Under the pieces are notes generated by a model, which was given only the letters and a program-made list of their open reading frames with translations, had not been told where the DNA came from and did not search any database. From assembly GCF_029227915.1 (NCBI RefSeq), contig NC_079877.1, positions 15,169,851 to 15,233,850 on the forward strand: a stretch of 64,000 nucleotides of DNA, given 5' to 3'. This stretch comes from Hydractinia symbiolongicarpus. Its lineage: Eukaryota > Cnidaria > Hydrozoa > Anthoathecata > Hydractiniidae. The translations under genes and the position numbers were made by a program. Of the stretch, positions 22,430-35,384 are shown one piece after another (positions within the stretch are counted from its first letter, which is position 1; the number at the start of each line of letters is the position of its first letter).

Positions 22430-23994
22430 AGTATAGAAAGTGTTGCGGAGCGTGGGACTGAGTCCCCTAGGTTCGCAAGCGAAAAATTTTAGATGCCCCT
22501 TTCGGTTGAATTATATAACGAATCGTATAAAAACAAAGTTCCCACGTGCTCCATGGTAATCGATCAAACTGTTTCATCTTCGCCTTGATGAAACATTTCC
22601 TGGGGTTTCCGCATTAGCAGTACTGTAGTGTGTTCCGGACGCAATATTACTTGCACCAGGGACATATTTTCTTTAGAACCTGATGTATCGAAAATGCTAA
22701 AAAAGGTTAAACAGAACAAGAATGGTGTTTGGGTCAAGTTACAAAAACGGAAAATATTTCTTTATCGTGAAATTATTTTCTGGTTTAAAAAATTATGAGA
22801 TTTCCCGAACAGGAAATTTTTTCATTTTTCTGAAATTTGTTCTGATTGAACCTAAAAAATGAATTATATATATATATATATATATGAAGATTTTCAGTAG
22901 GCGTTGATGATTGCATGAGAACCGCTTGTCAGAATTTAAAAACGCCTCAGTAATAACAAATGTATATACATGTTGAAAAAGTTTCCCCGATACATATTTA
23001 TTGAAATAATTTCCGTTTCTGTAACTTGAGCCGCACTGGTGTAAGCTCACCAGCAGTACCTCTATATAAACATTAATCATCAGCGGACGTGACAACGTAC
23101 TATTTGCAAAATATGTGACTATAGCTATAGCTATGTTTTTTTGCTGACTTTTCTAAACTTTTTGGTTCTTGGTTTTTGATATATAAAATTGGCAGAGTCA
23201 ACAAATTTTGTGCACAATTGTAGCTAGAACAAGATATGTGAGAGTAGAATTATCTCACTCACTGTGTAGTATATATATGTAGCCAAAGCTAGCTAGCAAA
23301 AGCTAGAAAATCTTTCTGAAAGAATTTTTCTATGATAGCTAGCTAGCTATTTTGTCAGCACAAATATCTAATTTTATGCTAGCAACATTGATAATTTTAT
23401 GCTAGCTATATGGCACTGTTTGTTCTCTTTTTTATGCGAGCTAAGCTAACTCTTCTTAAAGTAGTTAGCTAGCTATAGCTATATATGCTATCTAAGTTTT
23501 AATATTATCCCAGCTAAGTCGGCAGTTTTATACTAGCTAGCTTTAGGTGTGAGTGAGGCTAGAAAGGGGCTCATTACATGTAAAAAATAGTGATATACTA
23601 GCTAACATACCCTTTCTTCGTTTTCTTGAAAATGCCCTTCCGTCCATTACGTCCAACAAGCCAATATGGCCATCAACGCAATTTTCATTTCAAGCGCTAT
23701 GTATGTGAGACAATGTCACGTGATATTAGTAAGAGTGACCGTGGCTAAAGCCGTATGCCGACCTGATCTCAACTGGAAACGGCATGGTCTCGACGAACCA
23801 GATTTTCACGGAAGAAATGACCATAAAAGATATTTGGGTAAGTGGGTCAAAAGTCGGACGTTTTGAAATTTGATGTACTAGGAGAAAACGCGGAAATTCG
23901 ATACGCTCTAATATATTTATGGGAACGAGGAAAATAGCTTCGCTGCGCTCGGCTCGCTGGCGCTCCCCTTCACTACGCTCCGCAAAAATGTAGT
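22430..23994 (+). mobile_element. TGCGGAGAG-family repeat, copy U3 (minisatellite and tRNA-like part absent)
   Basis: It starts with the shared GTATAGAAAGTGTTGCGGAG and ends in a GC-rich terminus CTACGCTCCGCA. The minisatellite and tRNA-like module are missing. Its middle (GTTTCTGTAACTTGAGCCGC region, 23,010-23,080) matches U4 rather than U1/U2. It contains a (TA)n run at 22,866-22,886, TAGC microsatellite at 23,270-23,550 and the GTCACGTGATATTAGTAAGA core near 23,715. It is an internally deleted, diverged member. Confidence 0.65.
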
Positions 23995-24064
23995 AGAAAG
24001 TGTAGCTTAGATAATGCAGAATGGGTTTTGTTCAAGGCATAAGTGCAACCAGTATAGAAAGTGT

Positions 24065-24470
24065 TGCGGAGAGGTTGCCAAGGCAAAGGCATTAAGCACG
24101 GCAAGGAAAGGGCACGGCAAAGGCAGGCAAGGAAACAGGAAGAGGAATCAGCAAGGCAGGGGTAGGCAAGACAGGGGTAAAACAGGGGTAGCAAGAAAAG
24201 GGCCAGGCAAAGGCAGGCAAGGAAACAGGAAGAGGAATCAGCAAGGCAGGGGTAGGCAATGCATGGGAGGCACAGGCAAGGGTACAGTAGGCAGGCACCA
24301 GAAACGGCAAAGGAAGAGTAAGGGTGTATTATTAAGCAGGGCAAGGTAAGGGCACGGCAAAGAAACAGGAAACAGCAAAGCAGGGATAAATTAGGCATGG
24401 GAAGCGTAGGCAAAGGCATTAAGGACGGCAAGGAAAAGGCACGGTAAGTACCGGCAAGGCAAGAGAAATG
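24065..24470 (+). repeat. GGCAAGG minisatellite, expanded (U4)
   Basis: The longest array of this motif in the window. It includes a higher-order duplication: the GGCAAAGGCAGGCAAGGAAA block followed by CAGGAAGAGGAATCAGCAAG occurs twice about 88 bases apart. Long open frames on both strands here are compositional. Confidence 0.8.
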
Positions 24471-24994
24471 TCTGCTTTATGTAGGTTCCCTTTATTTAAA
24501 CCCCTTCTATTAAGCCCCCCCCCCCCCCCCCCCGTCTAAAACCTCCCTAATTTATCCCCTCCCTATGTGCCAATATAAGAATTTAAACAATTGGTCATAA
24601 TGACAAAAAAATCATGTATATATTGATAAATTTGAGATTAAAAGTCAACTTGGTTCAAATGAATTTGAGAATATGGATTTTTACTAACTCTAACAACATT
24701 AAAAAGTCAAGGTAGAGAAATGATTAGAGAAGTCAACTAGAAAAGCATTATTTTTTAGTAAAAAAGTCTTTTTTGGTTTCTTGTGCCTACCAGGTTCATC
24801 AACACAAAACTTTTTAACAAAAAGTGACAGATCTTTTACAAAAACAAAGCATTTGTGGGCTCTATAAATTAAAGTGATGAATGTATGTAACTCCCCCCTC
24901 TACAACTCAAAGATTACCTATTATACTCAATATATAGCTAATATCATATATGAATACCTGGTTGTTGTAGGTGCAAGATAATTATGTTTTTCCT

Positions 24995-25063
24995 AGCCCT
25001 GTCCAGGATTTGAACCTGAATCTCTCATTTGCATGAGTGTCATAGCCATTAGACCAGCAGGGC
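24995..25063 (-). ncRNA. tRNA-like sequence, 69 nt (U4)
   Basis: Same module with very few substitutions (GAT to AAT after the T arm; AGC to TGC in the anticodon region). A and B boxes are intact. Confidence 0.58.
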
Positions 25064-26744
25064 ATAAATATATATATATACGAAACTTTACAGGTGAATA
25101 TTATATACACTTAGGAATTTACAGCACACAGCCTAGTTAATTAACCTTTTGAGAAATGCTGGTCAAGTAACTGTGTTAAACGCTTGGTGGACCAATTAAT
25201 ATAAATTGTAAACTGCGCCTTAGTACAAGTTTTCATGACATTAGAATAAAAAGCTCTAATTCCAAACTGAACAGAAACTTCAAAAGTATAGCAATAAATT
25301 AGGCTAGCTTGGTACCTAGCTAGAGCTGGACTTAAACATGATATCCAGCATTGGTGTAAAGTTCAGGTCAAGTTACAGAAAAAGAAATTATATATCAAGA
25401 CATTATTTGTATATATACATATAAGGAAATTAAATAAGAAATATATATATAATGAATATATTTGAAGATTTTCAAAACATGTTGACGATTGCACGAGAAC
25501 CGCTTTTCAGAATTTAAAAAGCCTCAGTAATATATTGAAATAATTTTCGTTTCTGTAACTTGAGCCGCATGATGTATGCTCACCGGCAGGGTTAAAAAAG
25601 TTTATTTCCAGATGTGTGTACAATATATATAGCTAGCTACAATCGTCCACGAAAAGATGGCTCTCCCATTTCCCCTCAATGTTAAAAACTGCCCTTTAAT
25701 GGCTAAGCAACGTAAACAATTACATGTGACATACCTTTATATAAACATTGATCATGAGTGAGAACATAACACACTATCTGCAAAATATCTAGCTAGCTAT
25801 GTTCTTTTGCTGACTTTGCTAAACTTTTTGGTTCTTGATCTTTGGTATAAAATTGCCAAAGACAACAAATTGTATGGACGATTGTAGCTAGAACCAGCTA
25901 TGTGATGGGGCATTCCTACGCTACAGTGTAGAATTATCTCACTCACTGTGTAGTATATGTAAAGCTAGCTAGCTATAGCTAGAAAATCTGTCTGAAAGAA
26001 TATTTCTATTAGCAAGCTATTTTGCTGATTTAATGCCAGCTAAAATAGCTAATTTTATGCTAGATACATTGGTAGTTTTACCCCAACTAAGTAGTTAATT
26101 TTATGCTAGCCTTGTAGCTAGTTTTGTGCTAACCATAGGTACTGTTTGCTCTTTTTTATACTATCTAGCTAGCTATATGCTATCTAAGTTCTATTATTAT
26201 TCTATCTAAATCTGTAGTTTTAAGCTAGCTAGCTTTAGGTGTGAGTGAGAATAAGAATGGGTTCATTACATGTAAAAAATAGTGATATACTAGCTAGCTA
26301 AACATACCCTTTCTTCGTTTTCTTGAAAATAACCTTCCAGAAGTTTCGATATAGCTTAGATTAACGAAAGTTTGAGTTTGAGGCGCTATGTTATCCGAGA
26401 AAAAGTCACGTGATATTAGTCAAAGTGACTTATGAATCACGTGGTTAGAACTAACTTAGTCTCAACTGGAAGTTCCCGCTAGGAGATCTTTAAATAAACA
26501 AAAGCACTCCATCGCCGTATATACTCGCTCAATCTGAAATTTACGAAAAAATAACCAGAAAAATTACGGGGCAACCCAGTCGAAAAACGTCCTACGAAAA
26601 TTTAAATTTTGATGTATACGTGCGGAAATCCTATACACTCTCCTCCGCCCCTTATATTTGGCTTATTTAATGAGGAAATGGGCTCCGCTACGCTCCGTGC
26701 GCTGGCGCGCACTCCGCTTCTCTCCGCAACTAGTATAGAAAGTG

Positions 26745-26960
26745 TTGCGGAGAGGTTGCCAAGGCAAAGGCATTAAGCACGGCAAGGAAAGGGCAAAGGC
26801 AGGCAAGGAAGTAGGAAGAGGAATCAGGAAGGCAGGGATAGGCAAGGCATGGGAGCCACAGGCAAGAACATAGTAGGCAGGCACCAGAAAAGGCATAGGA
26901 AGGGTAGGCAAAGAAAGGCACGGTCAGTGCAGGCAAGGCAATGAAACGGCAAGGCAGAGG
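26745..26960 (+). repeat. GGCAAGG minisatellite (U5)
   Basis: Same array as in U2, with a few substitutions. Confidence 0.75.
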
Positions 26961-27511
26961 GGTGCATGACTTTAATAGAAAATCTCTACCTTACAACTCA
27001 AAGATTGCGTATACTCAATATGTCTAAGTTAAGTATCATATTAGTCCAGGAATATAGAAAATATTGAGGTGCAAATATTTCAAATTCAGTATCTCAAAAA
27101 AAAGTCTCAAATTTATCTCAGGTCAATATACAGTGAATCATAGCAGAATTATGTGCCATTACAAGTATTTAAACAATCGGTCATAACGACATATCACTTT
27201 GTGATAAATCTGAGATTAACTTGGTTCCAATGCCAACAACATTAAAAAGTCAAGATATAGAAATAATCAAAGCAGTCTTCGAGAAATGCAAAAAAATTAT
27301 TAAAAAACGCCTTTTTTGGTTTCTGGTGCCTACCAGGTGTATCAACAAAAACTTTTTACCATAAAGTAGATCTATTACAAAAAGCAAAGCACTTTTGGGC
27401 TCTATAAATGAAAGTGATAAATGTATGCAACTCCCCCCCCTCTACGACTCAAAGATTACCTATTATATGAAAACCTGGTTGTTGTAGGTGCAAGATAATT
27501 ATGTTTTTTCT

Positions 27512-27580
27512 AGCCCTGTCCAGGATGTTAACCTGGATCTCTCATTTGCATGAGTGTCATAGCCATTAGACCAGCAGGGC
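27512..27580 (-). ncRNA. tRNA-like sequence, 69 nt (U5, B box damaged)
   Basis: The module is present, but the B box reads GGTTAACATCC instead of GGTTCAAATCC, so Pol III function is less likely here. Confidence 0.5.
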
Positions 27581-28588
27581 ATAAACATAAATATATATAC
27601 AATACTTTACAGGTGAATATTATATACACTTAGGAATTTACAGCACACAGCCTAGATAAATTAAACTTTTGAGAAATGCTGGTTAAGCCACAAGTAACTG
27701 TGTTACCTGGCATAAAGCACTTGTTGAAACAATTAATACAAATTGTAAACTGTACCACACATTCAGGTGGAGCGCGTTAGTACAGGTGTGCACTATATCA
27801 TAAATCGAGTGAAACACCCAACATTTAAGGTGTGTTGGGTGCATAATTATATTTTTCAGATTCACAAAATATATATTTCCTTCAACTTTAGCTTGAATAA
27901 AAACACAATTTACATATTGTGCCATGTCATAACGAAAACTGTCAGCAAACCTTTTTTATTTTTCACAAAATGTTCCCGGTAAAACTTAAAATGTATATGT
28001 ACTTTAATCTGTGGTGCGCCATTAGTATAGGTAAACAAACCCTTTCAAAAAAACTTCAGCACAACTTCTGTTAAATAGAAACACGGGTAACAGCTTGTTG
28101 TTAACACTGGGCTGAGTGATTTGTGCAGGTATATGTATATATGTGTTGCACATACGTTTCGGCATAATACCCATTTCCAAAAAACCTGTTGTTATCCTAT
28201 GCAGCTAAACCAATCTATCTGTAGAATATATAGGTATGCACTTTTGCTGATTTCACTAAACATTTTGGTCCTTGATTTTTGATCTAAAATTGTCCCATAC
28301 ATATCTTGTTCCTGTGGCTAGAACAAGCTATGTAATGGACATTTCTAATCAGAGTAGAATTATCTCACTTACTGTGTCATGTCAAAAAAATTTATATGCT
28401 AGCTAAAGGAGCTAATTTTATGCCTGCTCAATTGGTAGTTTTATCCCAGCCAATTAGTTAATTTTATGCTAGCTTTGTAGCTAGTTTTTTATGCTATAGC
28501 TACCTTATATGTTTTATGTTTGCTCTCATATTGGGGGTAATATCATTGACATTACCATTTTTTGAAAAGCAATGACTATAGTTTGAAC

Positions 28589-29160
28589 TGGACAAAGTTG
28601 TTTTGACGCATCTCACATTGCGGTAAGCATAACATAAATTTAGCAAAATTTCCACAAAGCAGAGAAAGAGTAAAATCAAAATGAGTCCTTTGGGAACACT
28701 GTATCATTTTAAATTAAAAGAAATGGCATAACATGTTACACATTCAAATAAAAAGAATATACAAAAGTTTACACACCACTACCTATTTATATACAGTTTA
28801 CAATACATCTGAATTGGACAAAATTAGCCTTTTTAGCATGTTACATTGATCCTTCAACAACAAAAGTTTAACAAACATTCTACAAAGTAGGTAAAATCGA
28901 AGTCTGTAAAAATTAGTTCTTCTGTGCATTGTAAAGTGCAACAAATACACAAATATAATACTATTAAGAAAAAATAGCTTTCTTGGCATATATTACACTG
29001 TTAACCACAACAAAGGTTTAATAAAAATATTGCAAAAAAACCCAGCAAAACTGAAATCCTTCATAATAAGTTCTTTACGCACACTGAAGTGTTAATGCCA
29101 ACAAATAACATGAATCCAGGCAAAATTAGCTTTTCCACAATGTACGTCAAAACGTGTTAA
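28589..29160. repeat. Degenerate ~150-bp tandem repeat inside U5
   Basis: Related segments (GGACAAAATTAGCCTTTTTA / AAGAAAAAATAGCTTTCTTG / GGCAAAATTAGCTTTTCCAC, each followed by a ...ACATTG/ACACTG... and a TTTAACAAACATTCTACAAA-type block) begin near 28,589, 28,815, 28,968 and 29,115. On the minus strand scattered Cys and His codons recur at similar places, so a decayed zinc-finger-like coding array is conceivable; stops prevent a firm claim. Confidence 0.45.
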
Positions 29161-29927
29161 GTGTCAATAAGTGGTCATTTTCATATACAATTCTTTTTCC
29201 TCGCATGTGTAAGCGCCAATAAACTTGTTTTCCTCTACGTGATTCTTAAGGATATCTTCTTCTTCTAAAAAAAAAAAGAATAATAAAAAAATGTAAGCCA
29301 TAAATTGTTCTGTAAAATAATGTTGTTCATCCTTCTTGCTTCAATTCCTTCCAGTTATGTAGTTAATTTTATGCTAGCTTTGTAGCTAGTTTTATGCTAT
29401 AGCCCTTTTTTTATAGCTAGCTAAACGGTTAAAGTAAGCTAGCTATATGTTATCTAAGTTCTGTTATTATGCCAGCTAAGTGGGCAGTTTTATACTAGCT
29501 AGCTTTAGGTGGCAGTAAGGATAAGAAGGGGTTATCAATGTAAAGAAATAGTGATCTACTAGCTGTACATACCCTTTCTTCGTTTACCTCAAAATACCCT
29601 TCTACCCTATCATCAAGCTATCATCAACTAAATTTTCGTTTCAAGCGCTATGTATCTGAGGAAATGTCATGTGATATTAGTAAGAGTAACTTATAAATCA
29701 CGTGGCTAATGCTGTATGCCGACCTGATCTTAACTGAAAATGGCGTGTCTCGACCAACCGGATTTTCACGGAAGAAATGACCATAAAAAATATTTGGGTA
29801 AGTGGGTCAAAAGTCGGACGTTTTAAAATTTGATGTACTAGGAGAAAACGCGGAAATTCGTTACGCTCTAATATATTTATGGGAACGAGGAAAATAGCTC
29901 CGTTCGAGCAATGGCTCTCTCTCCGCA

Positions 29928-31155
29928 AAAATTAACGAATAGCAATAAATTGTACAAAATGAATGACAAGTTGCCAAAATTGGCACAAAATATGGGAAAG
30001 ATTGGCAATTTTTACTGCTTTATATTGAAGTTGGGACTTATGTCACGTACGATTTTGTAAGATTGTCATGTTAACTTACCAATTTATGTGTTTTTTTTCC
30101 CAGTGACTCGACAAAACTTCAGCGGTTTTCGAAAACATGCTATTTTTGGTACCCCTACTTCTGGAGCTCCCTGTGGTCATACGAGAAGGAATCTGAAACC
30201 GAGGTTATCATTTTTGAAAAGAGGAGGCTTTGCTGACCAAAATATGAACGAGTTATATTATTTCGTCGTAAAATGGTCGAGTTAATTAAACATAAAGTTC
30301 CCAATTTTTCATAAGCTGAAAAACGTGTAATTTCCAGACCCGGCCTTAATATCGACGAGCTCTTGACGATGATGAGGAAGAAGAAAACGCTAATAAAAAA
30401 GTAAAACGAACTCTCTCAGCATGGCCTACCATGGCTAGGTTATATTAGTATAAGCAGAAGAGGTTTTTAAACCAATATTCAAACGAATATAACATTTCTT
30501 TAACATTAATGTATGTTAACAAAAAATCTAGAAATTAATTATACTTAAGTTTACATTATTTCTAGCTTAGTTGCTTTTCAGCCATATAAAATATGGTTGC
30601 GAAAAAATGAACAAAACTGAGCTTTTTCTTTTGTGTTCACTAACGGAATCTAGCTTCGTCTTAGAATTGATGTGACAAGGGAGCCATGAGTACACTATTT
30701 GTTTAAAAACTCATCAAATCGTCAAACATGCGTTATCTAGTATGCATAAGGCTTTTCTAGTTATAAAATATTCTAACAGAAGGGAGCGTTTTAATATTTA
30801 CAGAATTTATACATAAAAGTTCTACCTTACAAACAACATTTATTAATTTTCAATGTTTAGACAAAAGCAACGTTCTTAAAGCTGGAGAAAAAGTGAGGCA
30901 ATATTTGCGGAAGACGTTTGTTTGCAAAATATTTATCGTACCACCACACTTCTATACAACAGGTGATATTCTATATTGTGAAAATAAATTTCGGTATAAT
31001 TAATGCTCATTGCCTGAATACAAACCTAGAACTTGTGGTAAAAAGGCGACACAAGGAATTATTTCGTAAGATGTTTTTTGTTCGTTTGTTTTTTATCACC
31101 TGTAACGAAATGCGACAAAAAAATAATTTTAACAAAAAGTGCTGTAACCAACAAA
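29928..31155. other. Region between repeat cluster and tandem duplication
   Basis: No splice-supported exon and no transposon ends. Open frames near 30,088-30,285 and 30,918-31,295 lack recognisable domains. Confidence 0.4.
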
Positions 31156-33292
31156 AAGCTACTCTGGCGACATTGATAGGCGACAGTCGTAAATTTATTA
31201 CTCGTGTTTTCGTGCCTTTATCCAATTTCGACGTAAATTTTAAAATTCTCAACATAAATAATATTTTATATTTTCGTAGATATAACTACAAATGAATAAA
31301 CAGGAAAATCTGCCTTTCCAAAGTTAACTCATTCTGCACCGTCACTGTAAAACGCTTATAACCACGTGCATTATTTGCTTATTGATACAGTAAGGACTAG
31401 TTTATCCTTATAGATAAGTAGCTATCTGTATATCTTTAAATACAATATCATTAAAAACAATATTTTTAATTGTTTCAAAAACTCTCGAGATGATCAGTTA
31501 TTCTGCTCATTAGACACCCTTTTCGAAAAAAAACTTAAAAGGCTCCTTTAAAAAAAACTCCCGGGTAACAAAATAAACAAAAACAAAGCAGAAGAGAGCA
31601 TTTTGTTGGTAATTTTTCACAATTTTTACACTTCATAATATTGCGCACATTATCCGTATACAACGCAAAAAAAGAGCTAAACTCAACTCCACTTTGCCCG
31701 GAACAAAACGGACAAGAAAATCTTCTGTGATATAAACATTTTACGTACGCGTGCGCAGAAGATTATCTGATTCTTTCAGTTTTGAGAGAAAAGATTTTTT
31801 GTAGTGGAGAAGAGACTTAACGCTAAAACATGAACCACAAAACCATCATGACTTTGTTTAATTTGCCGTTAATATATCAAGGACATGTATATTCAGCTTA
31901 GAATAGGTACTTCTATAAAAATCAAGTAAGAAGTGTTATAATAATAATAAAAAGAAAAAGAGAAAAATTTACTTATCACATATTCTTTCAAGAGAATTTT
32001 TTATCCTTTACTTTATCCAAAGCAAAAGTTGAGTTAAAACGCGGGAAACGTTCGTAATTAATGTGGACGAGGTGTGTACAGCAAGATTAAACAATCAACC
32101 AAAAAACCTTTTTTTTTGTCATAAAAAAAATATTAAAATTAATTAAGTATCCTTCATACACCTGAAAATTATAAGAAAAAGTATATGGTATGCCTCTGTG
32201 AAGTTTTGCGTTTTGAACTAAAACAAATTTGATTTAAAGGAAGGCAATTTTTATTTCAAAGATACGATTTAAAAGTTCCTGAGAAACCACCAAAAGTTTT
32301 TCGTTTACAAGAAAATTAACTAATTGTGGTTTTCAATCCAAATTCGTTGCCAAAATAGCATTTGTGAGAAAATCAACTCAAAATTTGACATTTTATTTGA
32401 CATGATGACATAATGTCACCTTTTCGCTAATTTTCATTTTCTTTTTTTAAAACAGTGGCATATTAAGGAGGAAATGGAACCATAGAGATGTAAAGTGAAT
32501 TGAAACTAAGCAACGTTCAAAACACTTTTAAAATTTAATTATCGTTCAAGACTTTTCTTCAATGACAGCCATACATGGATAAGTTTTGTCAAAATATTTT
32601 AGCATATTTATAACAAACACAATGTCTGATTATCAAGTAAAAGTTTCCTAATATGTAAACAAAACTGATCATGCTAAGCCTATATGTACTTGTATTTTTT
32701 TATGCATCATAATTTTTTGGCTTTCCAGATTTATTTTTCCTTGAATTTTCCTAAATGTATTTCCTTAAATATTATACTAACCAGATTTCAATGGATTGAA
32801 AAAATAGTACCGCCGTTCTAGTTTTCCCACGGCATGAATACTGGAGTAAAAAGTACACAGTTTTTGTCAAATTACAAATACAGAAATTATTTATGAATTT
32901 AAAAATTATTTCTATGTCGGGAAATTCTTCCTTATATAGAAAGTATGAGATTGCCCGATCGAGAAATTTCATCCGATTTTTTAGAAGTTATTATAAACCA
33001 TAACAAAGAAATCTATATTTTTTATAAAACTTTTATTAAAGATAAATTAAAAATTTTTTAACAAATTATCATTTTTCAACGCAAAAATTTGGAAAATAAA
33101 AAATAACATGTTGTTCTCCGGATATGAAAGAATTTAGGAATGTTAAAAAATATTTTCGTTGATTATCCTATAAGCAGTCGTTTCAAAATTTAAAACAAAT
33201 CTTGAACAGTGCCTTTTTAGATTTTTAGAAAAAGTTTTTTTTACTCTAAAGAATTGTGTTACCGTTTTAACCTGTTATTGGTTTTAAAGATA

Positions 33293-33789
33293 CAGTCTAT
33301 TCTCGATAAGTGGAACCTCCACAGGGCCGAAAAAATTGGTTCCACTTATCGAATGTTCTACCTGTCCGGATTACTCGATAAGTGGAACCTCTATAAAACC
33401 GAAAAAGAGTTCCACTCATCGAATTTTTTTCTTATCTGAAATATCAGGAGACCGAGGAATTTAGGAATAATGAAAAACAGGGTGAGAAACAAAAGAAAAT
33501 TCTTTATACATATTTACGTTCGCATTCGAAAAAAGAATGTTTTGTTTAAAATGATTCGAACGTGCTGTAGATGATTTTTCTTTCGGAAAAGTTCTACTTT
33601 TATGAAAAAATATTGTTCAAGAGCCCCCAAAAATGGTTCCATTTATAGAAAGTTCCACTTATCGAGGGTTCCAGTTATCGGATAAAATAAGAGAGGTTTG
33701 TTAATGCAAATCCAAGGGACCGGGGAAATTGGTTCCACTAAACGAAAGTTCCACTTATCCGGGGTTTCACTTATCGAGAGTAGATTGTG
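33293..33789. mobile_element. Pogo-type MITE, 497 bp (copy A)
   Basis: The termini are CAGTCTATTCTCGATAAGTG and its imperfect inverse (CACTTATCGAGAGTAGATTG), flanked by TA on both sides. GGTTCCACTTATCGA and its complement recur several times inside both ends. No coding capacity. The termini have the same CAGT...CTCGATAA style as Tigger elements, so a pogo transposase is the likely mobiliser. Confidence 0.8.
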
Positions 33790-35384
33790 TACGATGATGT
33801 GATTTTAAATAGGTTGACGTCATACAATTTTTTTCCACGCAATTTCCCCCCAATGTGCCTTAAAACATCTGTACAAAATTTCATAGCAAAACAATGTTAT
33901 CAAAATCGCTTTTAAAAGGAGGTCCCCTTCTCCAGCTCTGGTAGAACCCCTGAAACACCCGCCTAAACAGGGCTAACACAAATAAAAGTCACCAGTTAAA
34001 ATTTAATTATTTCTTGGTGCTTACAATAAATTTAATTCGTGCACTTTTTTGACTTTGTTTCAGTGCTTGTTTACATTTTAACATCAAATGAAATCTACTT
34101 TTATCTGTCGTTAAAGAGTAAACAAACCGAGAAGGCAAAGCTGATTTCAAAATTTACATGTGCATAAAATAATGAAAAAAGAATCATATGTACAAAAAAA
34201 CTTAAGAATAAATTATAAATAACAATTTCAGCTAAACATTTACGTGTTAATATGTCAATATTTACAGTGAATTTTTATCTTGCCTCAGAAATTCCACAAC
34301 TCTATGTTTTTTGGGCAAAGGGCACTTGTCACAACTAAATACATTAATATGGCACTGATTGTTAAGATAAATATGTACAGAAATATATATATTAGCTGTT
34401 ATTACGTAAGTTACACTGCATGATTCACCCACACAGAAAATTGTATGAAAATATTACATAAATCAACAGGCGCAATATTTATTCAAAAAAACATCTATTC
34501 AAAAAGATATTTTGCAATAAACCAGAAGCATTTGACCAACTATAATAATTTAATAACCAATTACATTTTACTTTGCACCCACTTTGGAAGAATAAGTTTT
34601 CTTATAGAACCTAAATATAGCCTTGGAAAGAAAGGCGTGATGCTAGTTTGCAGAACATATCAAATATTGAAATAAGAAATAAATAAGTTACATTAAAAGT
34701 TCAAGCTTTTAAAACAAGGAAATGCTAACAATTTCACATAAAAATTTACAGATATTTATCGTTATTAAAAGTTAGTAAAACTTTACAAGAACTTTTTACT
34801 ATATTAAGCAGTACATGTTTTATTTATATAAGCATGACAAGCATTCATAGGCTTAAATTTTGTCATTGTTTAAAGCCTAAGAAAATGTTTTAAAGTTTTT
34901 ATGTTTTTTGTTCGTGAGCAGCTTTTTTTTTTATTCTTCATATCTGAGTTATGTAATGATATTTATTTACTGACGTTCAAAATTCAAATGCGATATTTTT
35001 TTCAAAAAAGAATATTTTCAGCCACATCATGTGTTGTCAGATATTTTAATAAATCTTTTTGCCATTAAGCTTAACCTAAGAATATGTGAGCCTAAAAAAA
35101 TGTACTTTTCATAACCATCCTTAAGCCTTATCTTGAATTTTCAATTTCTTATAAAAAAACATGCAGTGCATCTGATTATTTAACCGGTGTAAAAACGTGT
35201 ACTGAATTAAAAGAAATACAATTACTCCAATAAGGTCCTTCTTCTTGCGTAGCTATATTTTTTATTATGTGTGTAGACACAAAGGAAGTCATTTCCAAAT
35301 ACTTTTAATCAATCAGAACAAAAAGAATAAAATAGAAGTAAAATAAATATTATTATTAAAATTAATACTTAAACCAAATTAAGA

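Larger units (their letters stand above)
24051..26729 (+). mobile_element. TGCGGAGAG-family repeat, copy U4
   Basis: It runs from AGTATAGAAAGTGTTGCGGA to CTCTCCGCAAC. It holds an extended GGCAAGG minisatellite (24,065-24,470), a 19-C homopolymer at 24,515-24,533, the tRNA-like module (24,995-25,063), a middle shared with U3, TAGC microsatellite (25,950-26,240), the GTCACGTGATATTAGTCAAA core and the GC-rich terminus. The 3' end abuts the start of U5 with only a base or two between them, so U4 and U5 are arranged head to tail. Confidence 0.72.
26732..29927 (+). mobile_element. TGCGGAGAG-family repeat, copy U5 (expanded)
   Basis: It starts TAGTATAGAAAGTGTTGCGG and ends CTCTCTCCGCA. The first 1.5 kb (minisatellite 26,745-26,960, tRNA-like 27,512-27,580) follows U2 closely. 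The centre is expanded by about 1 kb containing degenerate 150-bp tandem units (28,589-29,160). TAGC microsatellite occurs on both sides of that block, followed by the GTCATGTGATATTAGTAAGA core and an eroded GC-rich terminus like that of U3. Confidence 0.65.

Noticed and set aside
23973-24431. 152-codon minus-strand open frame rich in Pro, Leu, Ala and Cys
   Set aside because: It is the CCTTGCC minisatellite read in a stop-free frame; equivalent frames exist on the other strand and in U1, U2 and U5.
15269-27580. Functional tRNA genes
   Set aside because: The molecules are 69 nt with a 4-base anticodon loop and a 7:66 mismatch, so no decodable anticodon exists.
13786-29927. Helitron origin for the TGCGGAGAG family because of the terminal GC hairpin
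   Set aside because: The copies have inverted termini and do not show a TC start with a CTRR end inserted between A and T.
30918-31295. 125-codon open frame crossing the start of copy A
   Set aside because: Its second half is repeated at 45,985 without the first half, and neither part looks like a protein.
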